Shown here piece by piece: positions 33,560-44,699 of a stretch of 64,000 nt of DNA (positions are counted from its first letter, which is position 1; every line of letters begins with the position of its first letter). The notes beneath the pieces were generated by a model that worked only from the letters and a program-made list of their open reading frames with translations, was not told the origin of the DNA and ran no database searches. A program made the position numbers and the translations under genes. Source of the DNA: Armillaria gallica. Its lineage: Eukaryota; Basidiomycota; Agaricomycetes; Agaricales; Physalacriaceae. Location: assembly GCA_037576215.1 (NCBI GenBank), contig JBANDB010000005.1, positions 248,001 to 312,000 of the forward strand, read 5' to 3'.

Positions 33560-33989
33560 ATCTCGCTTACCTCATAAAATCGCGCACGCCAAACGAGTCA
33601 AGCATCCGACGCCGTCAACCAACCCCGAGTCGCCCTCAACAAACGGCGGCTATTTATTCAGCCGCGACGGGTTAAACGAGGTTGGAGGAAGGCGTCGGTT
33701 GGTCGACTCCTTGTTTTCATCTTGATGCAGGGTCGAGCCAAGTCTAAAAACACTTTGTAAGTCAACGTCGCAAGCCTTCCATATGCAAAACACTTACAGG
33801 ACAAAGAAATATCCATCAAGACCGGGGGGTACACAGCTAAACAACGGAAGTGAGCACTGAACAGTAAAAATAATGATATGGCCTCCTTCTGAGCAAGTGT
33901 TTGTGAATTTGCTCAAGAGATACTCGGCGGTGGACCAGAGTCTGCAGTGTTTGTTAGTTCCTCAGAAACATAAAAGCTCGTAGTAGTCA

Positions 33990-34840
33990 CCATCACACGA
34001 CGCTCGCCGGTCGTTGTCGTTGTCGAGCTTGCATTGGAGAGCCATTGTCCCTATTTCAAAGCTAAAATTGAACGATTAGTAAAGAAGCAAGTCGTTGACG
34101 TGACAGCGTACCTTGTGCTACTCCTCTCGAGTTCCATACCCCGTCGTTACCATCTGGCTGACACCATGCCCTCGCTCGCCGGACGTCGATACGTTGTGGC
34201 GGGGCAAAAGTCGTCGTCCAAGATTTTGCGGAGTGGGTGTCTTGAGTTTGAAGAAAAATTGACGTCCTCGATTCGTCGTATCATTGGAGACAAGACTGCA
34301 ATTGGACATCAGTAAGAACATAGTTTTGTAAATAATGGCCACATACCTTTTACCTGCACACGAGTACTTTACGATTCCAACAACGCCATGTCCCTGCTCG
34401 CCGGACGTTGACACGTCGTGGTGGGGTAAATCTCGTTGTCCGAATTCGTGAGCTAGAAGGCTTGAACTTGCATCTTGATTCTCGATGCTACACTCAATGA
34501 TTAGTAAAAGGCAGCTATTTATGTAGTAAGGACGTACCGTATACTTGCTGAATGACCCTCCTAAAGACACTCTATAACCTCGACGACACCGTGACCTTGG
34601 TCGCCGGACGTCGATACATGGCCTCGAAGTAAAATACCTGCTCCTTCTAATGAATACAGTCTTCTCCTCACAATGTAGCCGTAGTCATATGGGAGGGAAG
34701 ATGGTGGATGAGGTAAAAGAACCCGGGATTAGCATGGGAGAAGGTATGCGAGGGTGATGATGGGCAACTGAGGTAGGAATCGTCCACCTCCCTGACGTCA
34801 ACACCTTGCTCGCCGGAAGGCGATACGTCGTCTTCGGCCA
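33990..34840 (-). repeat. Family B array: five units at 172-222 bp spacing
   Basis: Cores close to GCTCGCCGGACGTCGATACG begin at 34,002, 34,174, 34,396, 34,600 and 34,808. On the minus strand the third and fourth read DVSTSGEQGHGV-like, the fifth DVSPSGEQGVDV and the second NVSTSGERGHGV. Between units are intron-like pieces; for example the minus strand from about 34,112 to 34,058 runs from GTACGC to a CTAAT branch-like site and TTTTAG. The first unit (34,002) matches only in GCTCGCCGG. The pattern suggests repeated short exons split by introns, or a non-coding repeat with splice-like edges. Confidence 0.6.
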
Positions 34841-36330
34841 AAACCCGTCCCATCCGCCTACACTGTCAACCAAGAGTCCTCATCCACAGTCACCCAACTC
34901 AGTCCTGTCCCTGTGCTGTGCCACCATCCTCCCTCAAAGTCCGGACGCTGACTCGAGTCATCGTTCGTAACTCGTCACGAAATTTGGGAAGAGAATGGCA
35001 TCCTCGACGCCGTCGTGCACAGCACTGCATAGCGTAGGGTACGGGGATGGTGGTAGCCGGCCTGCGGGGATGTGATGGATGGATTGGAGAGAAGGAGGCC
35101 ATGGTTGGATGTCCACGCACTCGCCGCAGATAACATCCCATTGGCAGGTGATTTCGACATCCGTGCGCACCGCGTGCATCCTCTGAGGACATCCTGTCTT
35201 AGTCCCCATCCCTATCCTTCTCGGAAGTTGGCCTCCAAGGTAGCCAGAAACACATTGCGTCCACAGAAATATAAAATAAAATTCAGACATGGGAACAGCG
35301 CCGTCGGGAGCGGAACGACCTGACTGCGAAGGGAAGGATGAGACAGAAGGTCGAATGAATGTATGTCGGGCAAGTCGACGCGCATAGCGCATCTCGTCTC
35401 GTCATTACATGTTGTACCTCCTGCAAACGATATATCCTTTCCTAGAGGAGGGATGCCGCTCGCCGCAGGGCCTCGACCTCTGAAAAATAGCATTGCGAAT
35501 GGAGTGTACGATCGTCGATAGCGTCCGAAAATAGCTGAAAATCAGTGAAAATAAGCAAAGGACAAGAAAGATAAAGCTAACCAAGCGCGATGAGAAAAAT
35601 AGAAATCCATAAGTCGCTCTCCGATGATTCGAGTCGTCGAAGATAAGTCAGACGGAAGGAAGGTTGGCAAATGTTTACCATGCCTTCGGCAAACACTCCT
35701 GTCCCGATTTGGAACTCAACGCTCTCCTTCGACTTGCTTCTTCGTAACTCATGCATTATGCCCTACCATCCCTCACAACAGTGAGGAAGAATGATGGATA
35801 AGATAAAGGTATGTGTTCGCAGGCATGGGGTGGGACGACAAAGGAGCATAGTGATGGCAGAATGTGGGGGTGGGTGTAACCCATGTATCGTTCATTCTGA
35901 GGCTTATATACAGTGCAGGGACCACAGAATCAACGATCGGAGTCATATTCGCGCTAGTCCATTCAACCGGCTGGGCACTTCAAAGTTCAGACTCATACCT
36001 GCCGTGCTCGCAACGGCCCACTTCAGCTAAGTTGACATAACAAATCTGTAAAAAATAGGACTCGGTTTTGCCACCGTATGAGCTGGCCCTCACCCGCTAG
36101 TTCATTTATATCAATAAAAGCCCAGGATATCATCAATGACACCCCACCTACGGCGTAAGCCTTCGAATGAGGCTTCACGTCTTGCAAGTGACGTTGTACT
36201 CCTCCGCGGCTATTTCATGATGCCTCGTATTTACTGCAACGATCCTCATCACCCCTGCCCACCAGTGTGTACATGAAGACCTCCCCCAAACAGGATCATT
36301 CCCTCACACTTACTCGCCGATCGGTGCTAA
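34841..36330. other. Unassigned sequence with a dispersed exon-like repeat
   Basis: Minus-strand ORFs between 34,899 and 35,493 overlap in three frames with no motif. At 35,987-36,033 lies one copy of the SDSYLPCSQRP repeat also found at 41,642-41,690 (inverted), 45,612-45,659 and 63,151-63,197. Nothing else was recognised. Confidence 0.35.
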
Positions 36331-37746
36331 TTGCCATACCCCATGATAACCTTACGCTCTGATGATGCCAAATGCGCAACAAACCCGAATGCCAGGCACG
36401 ATCTGGGTGCTCGCATGCGCATCTCTACTACCCACCATTTTGGGGTATTGGGGACCGAGGTATTTCTAACATTCCTCGTATATCTTCCATTTGCGACGTT
36501 ATGTTTACCAGCCCTGGCAATCTTTGACGCTGCACATATCTCTCACTGGGCCCGGTGGACCCTACAGAGAAGAACACGATTCCGACGGTGCTTTATATAG
36601 TTTCTCTTCCTTCCCTTTGCACCGACATACCCTTCCTCGTCTAACCTCCGCAACGAAGCCCCCCCATATTCCCCCCTCCATCGAACAGCGCACACCACAC
36701 CTCCGCTAATATGTATAATTCAGCAAAGGTCTTACCCGCATAGACGAAGGAGATGAGGTTCCTCATCGACCACATAGGGCGGCAAATGTCTTCATATCTA
36801 TCTACCAGTCAAGTTTCGATGACGAGACGCAGGAGATGCTTCGTATCTTCCAGAAAGAAGTTGACAAGCGGGGTGTCGAGAACCACGGAAATGGCGGATA
36901 TTAGGAATAAGGCCCTGGAGCCTTTACGCCTCATGGGTGATCAAGATGGGAAGACCTTTGCAAAAGTCCTGTTTTTCAACGCTTGTCTATTTTGATTGGA
37001 GTAGGCCTTTACGTTTAATGTTAGTCGCTTCGCGTATCCTGACTTTGTCTTTGCATTAGGAGCTATTGTAGAATCAATCCATATGAAGAATGGGATCATG
37101 ACCTTGCTTGTGCTCTTGGCTTTGATGGAGTGGGACTATGTGATATGGTTGTCTTTCTCTGCTACGCGACTATTTCCCCTTTACACTTCTATCAGCTGGG
37201 TAGTACGTAACACTTATGGAAGGACAGCGAAAGAAATCTGACTGTACTTTTCCTCAGACGCTCGTGCTGTGAAAAGCCTCTGGAAAAGTGAACCCATCGA
37301 GGTTGTCAGCTGTTGGAATGGAGCGGCCATTTTCGACAGGACTTGACAGGACTTGGTTCCTTGCGGAATCCTTGCCCAGTAAGCCCGGTGAAAAGCTCGA
37401 ATATATCATACTCCATACCCTTGCAATGGCCCATCAAGTCATATATATTATCATGAGGGTCTGCGTACAATATTGGCAATAGTTTCGGGACTGCAGCAGG
37501 CATCATGTTCAACAAAAGGGAGTCCGTTAGTCCGACGTCTGAAAATTAAAAGCAATACACTACTCTGAAGCCCAAGGGGGCGACAAAATGTAGAGAGCTG
37601 TGACCAAAGTAAGGGGCATACTGTCCGAGTAGATTGTTGTACCGACAACTGAAAAAGTAAGACGGGTATAATCCAGCCCACACTGGTCACACAATCCAAA
37701 ACCTATCTGAGCAATAGGTCCTAGACCATTGCTTTGTCCCATTGTA
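36331..37746. other. Unassigned sequence downstream of the HECT-like gene
   Basis: A plus-strand stretch at about 36,753-36,902 reads IYQSSFDDETQEMLRIFQKE and may be a lone exon remnant. Minus-strand ORFs at 37,306-37,775 follow the HECT-like stop and may be 3' untranslated sequence. No polyadenylation signal was pinned. Confidence 0.3.
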
Positions 37747-38648
37747 TCAGACTGCGTTGAAATCGCTGATGGCATTTATACACTGCCCATGGAAGAAGGC
37801 AAACGAAGGATGATCCTGATTGTCGCTCGGTGCTGCCAGTATCATGGCGATTTCTTTAGTTAGAGCAACATCCGCGTAGCTTAGACAGGCATGTATCTCG
37901 AACATAGCGCTGCGCTGTTCCCCCAAAAAAATCAGCAAAACTGTTCGCAGTTTAATAAAAATCACTTACAGGATTGGATGGAAATGTACAATTAAACTGT
38001 TGATAAAAGTCAGTGGACTTTCTTATGTAAGGAAAAAAAACATGATTCTCACCGTCAGGGAGTAGGATGGATCTATAGGAGGACGTGGAAGTCCCTGCAT
38101 AGCGGAAAGAAGTAATGCTCCACGAATAGTGGCAACATCTTTGTCTTTATCAAATTGGGCTTCATCGACAAGACCTCCTCTTGTAGAGTGCGGATGCCCT
38201 CGTCCACGAAGATACATTTTGATCCTGTGTTGAAACAGGAGGAATATGGCACGTTCATACTCATCCTCAGGGAGATCCATCTTCTTATCAGGCAGTTTGA
38301 ACTCCAGGTGGGATATCACGTCTTCGATGTCAAGGAATGGAGAATACAGTTGCTGAATCAGACGCATTGCGGGATACCTCTTGGTTTTCTGCAAAAACAG
38401 ATCGTTAGAAAGGCGCTTACAGAAAGAGATATGACGTACGCTAAGCAGGGTTGTACTCTCACGTGAATAGTGCAGCTGAAGATCAAACCCTTTTCGGAGG
38501 GCAAGAAAGTCTGGGTGTTCCCAGTAGGTGTCATGGTCCAAAAGGACCACAGAGCAAACCCGAGCTTTAAGATGCGTGTGCTCTTGCTCTGACCTTTGGT
38601 GCTTGAGGTCCACCATCTGAAATCGAACCTGAAGTGAGCCCAGAAATC

Positions 38649-38682
<34 letters not shown>

Positions 38683-41096
38683 AAGCACTTACATCAAAAC
38701 CGAGGGTAAGACCGAAAATATGTCGGAGGTCGTGGTATGCGGAGTTGTCAGCATCTGTGGATGTATCATAATGGAGTGTAGATTTTGGCTCCAGAGCCAA
38801 AAAAGCACGCAAAGGCGTAGCGTCGGCGGTGCTGATGGCGGCGACATCCTCATATGTGAGAGCCGAGAAGGCTTCCCTCCCTGCTACTATCGCCAATACA
38901 ACCCACGGCGAGACCACAAAACCTTGCCCCAGATGGAGGAGTGACCATGCTATCAGGCGGCCAGATGCTTCTAGATAATCTGCGCGCCGTTGAGATATGT
39001 ATCTTGAAGCACTGACGTACAGTGAAAAGCTCCCATCTGCCCTGCGACGCCAATAGTCATCATTGGATACCATTTCCTGCAAGGAGGCGAGTTGAATGAC
39101 ACGCTCAACAACAGGACCAACAGCACCGTCACGACTGAAAATTGAGGTCAATACCAGTCACTTGAAGAGTGAAATTTTAAAGGGCGCACATGCGGAACCG
39201 TCTGTCAAACGAATAACGTGATAGCAGATCTTGCAGCTCAAACCGCTGGCTGGAAAGAGAGAATACCGTGATGTTGGTGTATTCATCTCTCTTAAAGGAG
39301 GATGGTGGGTTCCGGACTGTAAATAAAAACCATTTCCACAGTATATGAGCTAATGCTTGAGGCGAAGAGCCTTCAAGTTCAAACTCGTTCAGCATGGACC
39401 GTGAGGCAACTTCATCATAGATGGAATCCTTCCAATGAGAAACTAGTGCAAAGTCGGACATTGTAGAAAACAATCTCGAAGCAATGGAGGATGAGGGTGG
39501 AGTTCCAACCGACAGTGACAGAACCGATGGTCGAGGAGGCGAACATGGCAGCAGAGGGTCTGAGGATAGAGAGAAGGATGGGGCAAGAGTTGGAGAAGGA
39601 TGGGGCATAGCGACACGAGCAGCACATGCGGCTTTGACTGGGGGAGGCGAAAATTTGCGATCTGGTGAATCGGGTATCTCAATAATTTCTTGTGTTAGGT
39701 CCATGACTCCCTTCATGGGGGAGCCAGCGCAGCTGGAGAAGTCGGAAATGTCGTCGTCAGAGTCGATAATGTCTGCTGGGCATCCGTCCATACAAGTTAC
39801 CGGATTGGGCCATGCACCCAGAGCGCTATTGCCTCGAACCGAATGGAATCTATAAAATGCCTTACCGGCATCATACAAGACACGGTAGGGCCAACATGGG
39901 TGGACCTCCTTGCATCGCTGTGGTTCATCTTCACTATCAAAGTCATCAAGGGACGCTGTGATGTTCCCAAATCTCGGGGCTGGACCACATCATTAGTGAG
40001 AAAAGTGATGCAATGTTTCAGTACACACCAATGACCAAGAAGAACTCGTTGGATGACCCCTCTGGCAAAGGATTGAAGTTTTTGCACAACTTCTGGAGTG
40101 CTTCCCCGGTGAAGTTCCCAGGGCATAAACGCCCATCTGGTTTAAATTTGTATCGGCCGTCACGTACTTGATGTTCCATAACCGTGAATGGAAAACTACC
40201 GTCATATTGTATATTTGCCAGATCGGGATGACTGGCATCGAATTCCTCTAAACCAGGAACAGCATAGTTTCCAGTTGCCGCAGATTCCTTTAGAGCTTGA
40301 TATAGCAGAATGAGAGGCGAAGACCTGGATGGTATATTGAGACCAAAAGCGAGAGCGCGGCGTCGGAAAACCGTGTCATATACTGTTGCAAGCTGATCTG
40401 CTCGAAAACTGAGTGTTTGAGGTCCCATGGGGCCGACATCAACCTGCGTATCTCCCTGACAACGAGGTAAACGATGTCAATCCCAAGACGTGGTAGGAAC
40501 AGACATACACACAAAGGGTAGAGGAAGATGTTCAGATTCATTGCGCCGGTTTTGTCAGGGTTCAAACTGGACGCTTTCTTGTTCTTGTTCTTGTTCTTGT
40601 TCTGAGGTAAAGAGGACATTCGGGAAATATTCCTGAGGTCTTTAGCTGTTTCAACTTTTGGTGTTCGTATCCCATTGAAGGCGGTGATGGGAGGCGGGAG
40701 ACTATGGAGAATGGAGGCTGTTGCGCTTCCTGGAGGGGGAGCCGCCTGCAATGATCCGGACTTGGGACCGTCGGAGCTATAAATTTATATTTATGAGATC
40801 ATCGCTAGCAACCAGAACAAGAGACGCACTGGGAGTTCCCGGGATGAGCCGGAGCAGAGCTATGAAGGAGGATAAATGAAGGGCATGTGGCGGGCAAAAG
40901 AAACACCCACGTTGTAGGTTTTTTGTTTGGTGGAGGTTGATCTGAGTCATTGCTGGAGGAAAAAGATGCATAATCGATACACGTGAACTGATTTAGAGAC
41001 TCACTGGTATGATGCGTGCGACCACCATTGGCCACCACATACACAGACAGTGTCAGGGCTCCAGGGAGTGGTAATTAAGGTCTGAGTCACTGTGAG
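37747..41096 (-). CDS. HECT-like E3 ubiquitin ligase, ten exons traced, first exon absent
   Basis: Exons (minus): 41,096-41,005, 40,952-40,911, 40,776-40,509, 40,455-40,029, 39,979-39,190, 39,134-38,693, 38,628-38,440, 38,388-38,053, 37,996-37,970, 37,914-37,747. All phases agree, giving 926 codons plus TGA. The N-terminus has a Cys/Trp/His module (VCVCGGQWWSHASYH) and low-complexity Pro/Lys; a middle domain (FRADQLATVYDTVFRRRALA) precedes an acidic linker (DIIDSDDDISD) and a HECT-like region (YLEASGRLIAWSLLHLGQGF). The last exon has FEIHACLSYADVAL, which lines up with the catalytic-Cys region of HECT C-lobes. HECT enzymes pass ubiquitin from E2 through that Cys to a substrate. The first coding exon seen in the copy at 58,434 is missing here, so this copy is 5'-truncated unless it uses another start. 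Confidence 0.7.
38650..38679. repeat. A30 homopolymer within an intron
   Basis: Thirty A's on the plus strand form a T30 tract in the 64-nt intron 38,692-38,629 of the HECT-like gene, just after its donor. Confidence 0.9.
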
Positions 41097-41109
41097 CTAC
41101 GTAAGTACA
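40069..41109 (-). repeat. 1.04-kb segment duplicated in inverted orientation at 58,702-59,752
   Basis: About 12 substitutions and two short indels separate the copies by hand comparison, roughly 99% identity. Similarity starts sharply at TGTACTTACGTAG and ends at TTCAATCCTT. One indel is a unit of the AACAAG hexamer repeat, four copies here and five there. Confidence 0.9.
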
Positions 41110-41204
41110 AGTGTCTTGGCGCCGAATCGACATATTCGTAAGGCAGACACTGTTGCAAGGGGAAAGGATTTTAGCGCGACTCGATTGAACAGCGAACGGT
41201 GAAC

Positions 41205-42045
41205 GGCTTACAAAAATCCACTCCTTGTTCCTGCGTGTAGCATATCATCCTTGAACGCGATCAAAGCCCGTATCTCTTGCATCTCGTTTGCACCCATCGT
41301 CTTGGCGTAATCCTCGTCCCATATATTGGAACTGAGGTTGGCGACTGCATAGAAGAGATCACGGCAGGATGCTAGTGGGATCGGTATAAAAGTGTCTTAG
41401 TGGCAGACAAGGAAAGTGTGCATCGACAGCTCACCTAGATTTGATTCCAAGAAGCTGTTCGTCATGTCGCTGAGGCGATTGAGCATGTTTTCAGCAATGA
41501 CCCTGTGTGCCGCAATTTCTTTTCAATACTTCTCATTGTCACGGTCTGAGAAAGTCGCGCCGTTGAGGTGAGGATAATGAGAGTAAGCAAAGAGTAAGAG
41601 TGGAGCAAACGAGGGAGTAGCCCCGATCAACTCTATGCCGTCACTTAGCGAAGTGGGCCCCTGCGAACACGGCAGATACAAGTCCGAAATCTGTGCACAG
41701 GAATGTAGGTTCTCAGAGAAAAGCTCAGCTCTACTTCTCGAAGAACCCCTGCTGTTTCAAATATTCCATTTGCTGTTCAACCAAATGCATCTCACGAGAG
41801 TGTAGACATAACAAGGCGAGCAAATGCTGTACGGTGTGCGGGGACGGTGATTCAAACAAGTCTTGTAAGCGTGAAGCTTGTGAGACTTTGCCATGGACTT
41901 CATGACATGAGGAATGGGCTATCATTGTAGAACCCGCAGAGAAGCAATCCCTTTAGTGAGGAGTCAATGACGTTGGCGAGCGAAGCTCTGCAGTAACCTC
42001 AACGGTGTCGATGACTTTGAAGACGTTGTTAACGGTAAGATTGTC
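41205..42045 (-). pseudogene. Uncharacterised gene remnant with coiled-coil segment
   Basis: Read on the minus strand: RDNLTVNNVFKVIDTVEV, a TAA, then HEVHGKVSQASRLQDLFESP and a helical stretch LLCLHSREMHLVEQQMEYL. A frame change near 41,730 leads to SENLHSCAQISDLYLPCSQ, GATFSDRDNEKY, a TGA, and KEIAAHRVIAENMLNRLSDM. A short intron (about 41,432-41,371, GTGAGC to CACTAG) leads to ASCRDLFYAVANLSSNIWDE and IRALIAFKDDMLHAG, ending TAA near 41,208. It has at least two stops and one frameshift. The segment SDLYLPCSQGPTSLSD is the parent-like form of a repeat dispersed elsewhere in the window. No known family is recognised. Confidence 0.45.
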
Positions 42046-42099
42046 TCTCTATAAAAATAAGAAAGGGGTACAACAGTACAGTTGTTATGAGGGAAAGGG

Positions 42100-42600
42100 G
42101 CCTATTCGCACCGCAAGGCTTACATTGCTTGAAATTCTAGTCAAAAAGTCAGTACATTGGATATAAGAAAATGAACAATTACTTACAACTCGTCAGGACC
42201 ATGTTCACCAGAAGACAATACTCGTCCGAGAGCAAAACTCCTGTTGAAAATAGTCAGTATGATCATTCAGGAACACAAGAGAATACTCATGAGACGTATT
42301 GTCGGCTCCGCAAAATCTCGTAAACTCTTATGGTGATGTATCTTCTGAACAGTGTCGGACTCCATAAGGCCTGAAATTCGAGCCCGCAATCTTCAAGCCA
42401 TTGAAAGTGAGGTAAAGGAGGAAATGTAAATAGGAGCATACCTGCTCACCGGACGGCGATACATCGTGCTGGGGCAATCCCGCATCTGGCAACACGTCGC
42501 TCGATGTGGCAGAGGGTAACCACATTCCCAGGTATCTGATACAAAGTCTTAAAGCTTTGAACACGTCAAGAACATATCTACTTGAAGAGAAAAGTCAGCC
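42100..42600 (-). repeat. Mixed family A and family B units
   Basis: Family A cores begin at 42,106, 42,302 and (diverged) 42,355; a family B core begins at 42,444. Read on the minus strand, B precedes A, the same order as at 1,340-700. A GTATGC donor-like site directly follows the B core, whose minus-strand reading is LPQHDVSPSGEQV. Confidence 0.55.
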
Positions 42601-43340
42601 ACAAACAGATACTGTTTAAAATACATACTATGGTCTCGTGCGGCTTCGATACCAGCATAAAACGCATGTAGTAAATACAGAACGAGTGAGTGAATTGAGA
42701 AAGGACTGACCTTGGTAGTGATGAGAAGGAAAGAGGCATGCTCCGTGACCCCGATTTCAATGTCCGTCGCCTCGACTTGGATAATAAATCTTGAGGACCG
42801 TCAAGGTGTATAGGATAAACATAGAGAGAAGGTGAAGGAGAAAACTTGACGGTTGACATAGAAGGAGGGAGAGGAAGAATGGGAGACAGGTCGGGATGGT
42901 GGTGGTAACCAGTGTTAAAAATGGGGGTGTGGGCTCAGAGGTAGCCATATACCAAGCATAGGGGTGGAATGGTTGATAGATGAGGATCGATGGTGGCATG
43001 GGGGAGGATATTGTCCTAGTTGGGGAGGTCGTATCAATAATACTAATACTAACAGTGTATACGGCGGATTTTTCGACCTTCTGACCTTAACAAAGACAAA
43101 CAGAATCTTTTTATGGCAATTAACAACACTTGGCTTTATTCTTTCTTACCTTCGTTTTCAGCTTTCTCAACTGGACCCTCCTCGATGACAACGATGTCTC
43201 GTTCCCTGAACTGCAACAAACACTGCGAGCCAATGACACTGAACAACGCTGGTCGATGACGATAACAGCGAAAGTTAGCAGAAGTAGGGGTTTCTTGTCT
43301 CAATTTTGTAATGTTTTACTAACGAATACTAGGGTTTGCA
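42601..43340. other. No supported gene
   Basis: Minus-strand ORFs at 42,578-42,999 are low-complexity, lacking a paralogue or motif. Nothing else was recognised. Confidence 0.35.
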
Positions 43341-43346
43341 CAATGC

Positions 43347-43668
43347 ATGGTTCCCCTCATGAATCCCGCGACTGCCTGTCCCCATCAACGCAGTCATTCT
43401 GGTAGCTCACTGCAAGGTACGCAACAGCCCCCTATTCTATTTTCTTACTGACGCTGTCTTCAGGTGAAGGCAAGACCAAGTGGATGGCAGGCGATAAGGA
43501 CAAACTCGTTGTCTGGCTCTGGGATCATGTTTCAAGGTAAAATATCTCACTGACGACCCCCGAGAATCCACTAACAAGTTTTCGTCCAGTTTAGCCTCGA
43601 CTTCTGGAGCTTTGGCCATTTCTAAGCGACTGGCGATCCCTCAACCCTTTCCAGTGCGTGGTGTTTAG
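43347..43668 (+). pseudogene. Three-exon fragment, possible Myb/SANT-like domain start
   Basis: Exons 43,347-43,416, 43,464-43,536 and 43,590-43,668 join in phase through 47- and 53-nt introns. The middle exon reads GKTKWMAGDKDKLVVWLWDH, resembling the first helix of Myb/SANT-like DNA-binding domains that accompany fungal Harbinger-type elements. It stops after 73 residues (FPVRGV). The third exon and its acceptor are repeated, diverged, at about 43,789-43,860 (GCCATTTCTA against GCCATTTGTA), so this is a partly duplicated remnant. The assignment is tentative. Confidence 0.35.
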
Positions 43669-44229
43669 TGTAACGATAAGGGTGCATGGTTTTGAAGGAA
43701 AGATCAGTAGGGATCCTGGAACATCTTTTTTCAAGGTACGCCCTTCAATGTACGATATCCAGGACAACGCTAATACAAGACTGTTCAGTCCAGCGTCGAT
43801 GTTTCGGGCTACGGCCATTTGTATGTTGCGCCCCCACCGAGTGTCGATCCTTCAACGGTTTCTAACGGGCGGTATTCAGTGATGAGAACTTTATGACGTC
43901 CTCGAGGTCATTAAAGGCCAGCGAGTGTGACAGACGACCCGAGCAGCGGAGAAATGACGTTCAAAATGCTCTTGTCTGCAATTCAGCTGCACTGCATCAT
44001 TTGTACAAGGGTGGATGGGTCTGTGTGAGGATGGTAGGACTTCCTCATCTCAATCTTGTCACAGTTTACTGACAATGGTCTAGTAATGCACTTAACACTA
44101 CCAGCCCTCCGATGTGGGATGTGCGGGCATGGGAAGTTAGGAAGACTTGCGGAGGACGTGAGAGTAAATGCAAGCGGTAAGCTGACTTACTGTCATCCTA
44201 ATGCCATGACTGACTAGTATCTAGGCTAG

Positions 44230-44695
44230 TGCTTGTTGGCTATGCTCGACTTTGACTCGATGCACTCAGTTTATCACACATCTGGTAAGTGTTTTGATAC
44301 TTTCTATTGATTCAATCTAACGACTTTCCTACAGAAGACGGGGGCGTTCATATTCAGCGCGTACCTGGAGACTGCACCCGCGGTGAAGCCGTGTGGTGCG
44401 CGCTGGGAGATGGACTTGCACGGAAGTTGACTGGTAAGCAGACTGGGCCGAAATTGTCATCCCACCACTAACAAATTCTGTAGGCAACTACAAGACCTAC
44501 CCTTCCCATCCGCCTCCTCTGCCGGCCGCGACTCTCCGTCAACGAGATGACTTGTTATTCGGGAGTTGGCACTCAATGTATTCGCGAGCTCCCTGTGACA
44601 GTCTATGGCGCCCCAGTTCCTACCTCCCCGCCTTCCTCGTTCCTAGCCCATGCCACTGCCTCCAATATAGGGCCTGGGATATATATACAGCATAG
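44230..44695 (+). CDS. 3' exons of an uncharacterised protein
   Basis: Exons 44,230-44,284, 44,335-44,433 and 44,484-44,695 join in phase with standard donors (GTAAGT, GTAAGC) and TAG acceptors. The product segment reads CLLAMLDFDSMHSVYHTSED, GGVHIQRVPGDCTRGEAVWC, NYKTYPSHPPPLPAATLRQR and ends at TAG 44,693-44,695. The upstream exon could not be fixed; a Cys-rich candidate (LRCGMCGHGKLGRLAEDVRV) lies just before at about 44,108-44,179 but its phase does not match. No family is recognised. Confidence 0.4.
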
Positions 44696-44699
44696 AGTA

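Noticed and set aside
40290..40751. 153-codon minus-strand ORF reading through an intron
   Set aside because: The splice-phase model of the HECT-like gene uses only its first part; the rest translates the intron 40,508-40,456 and the next exon out of frame.
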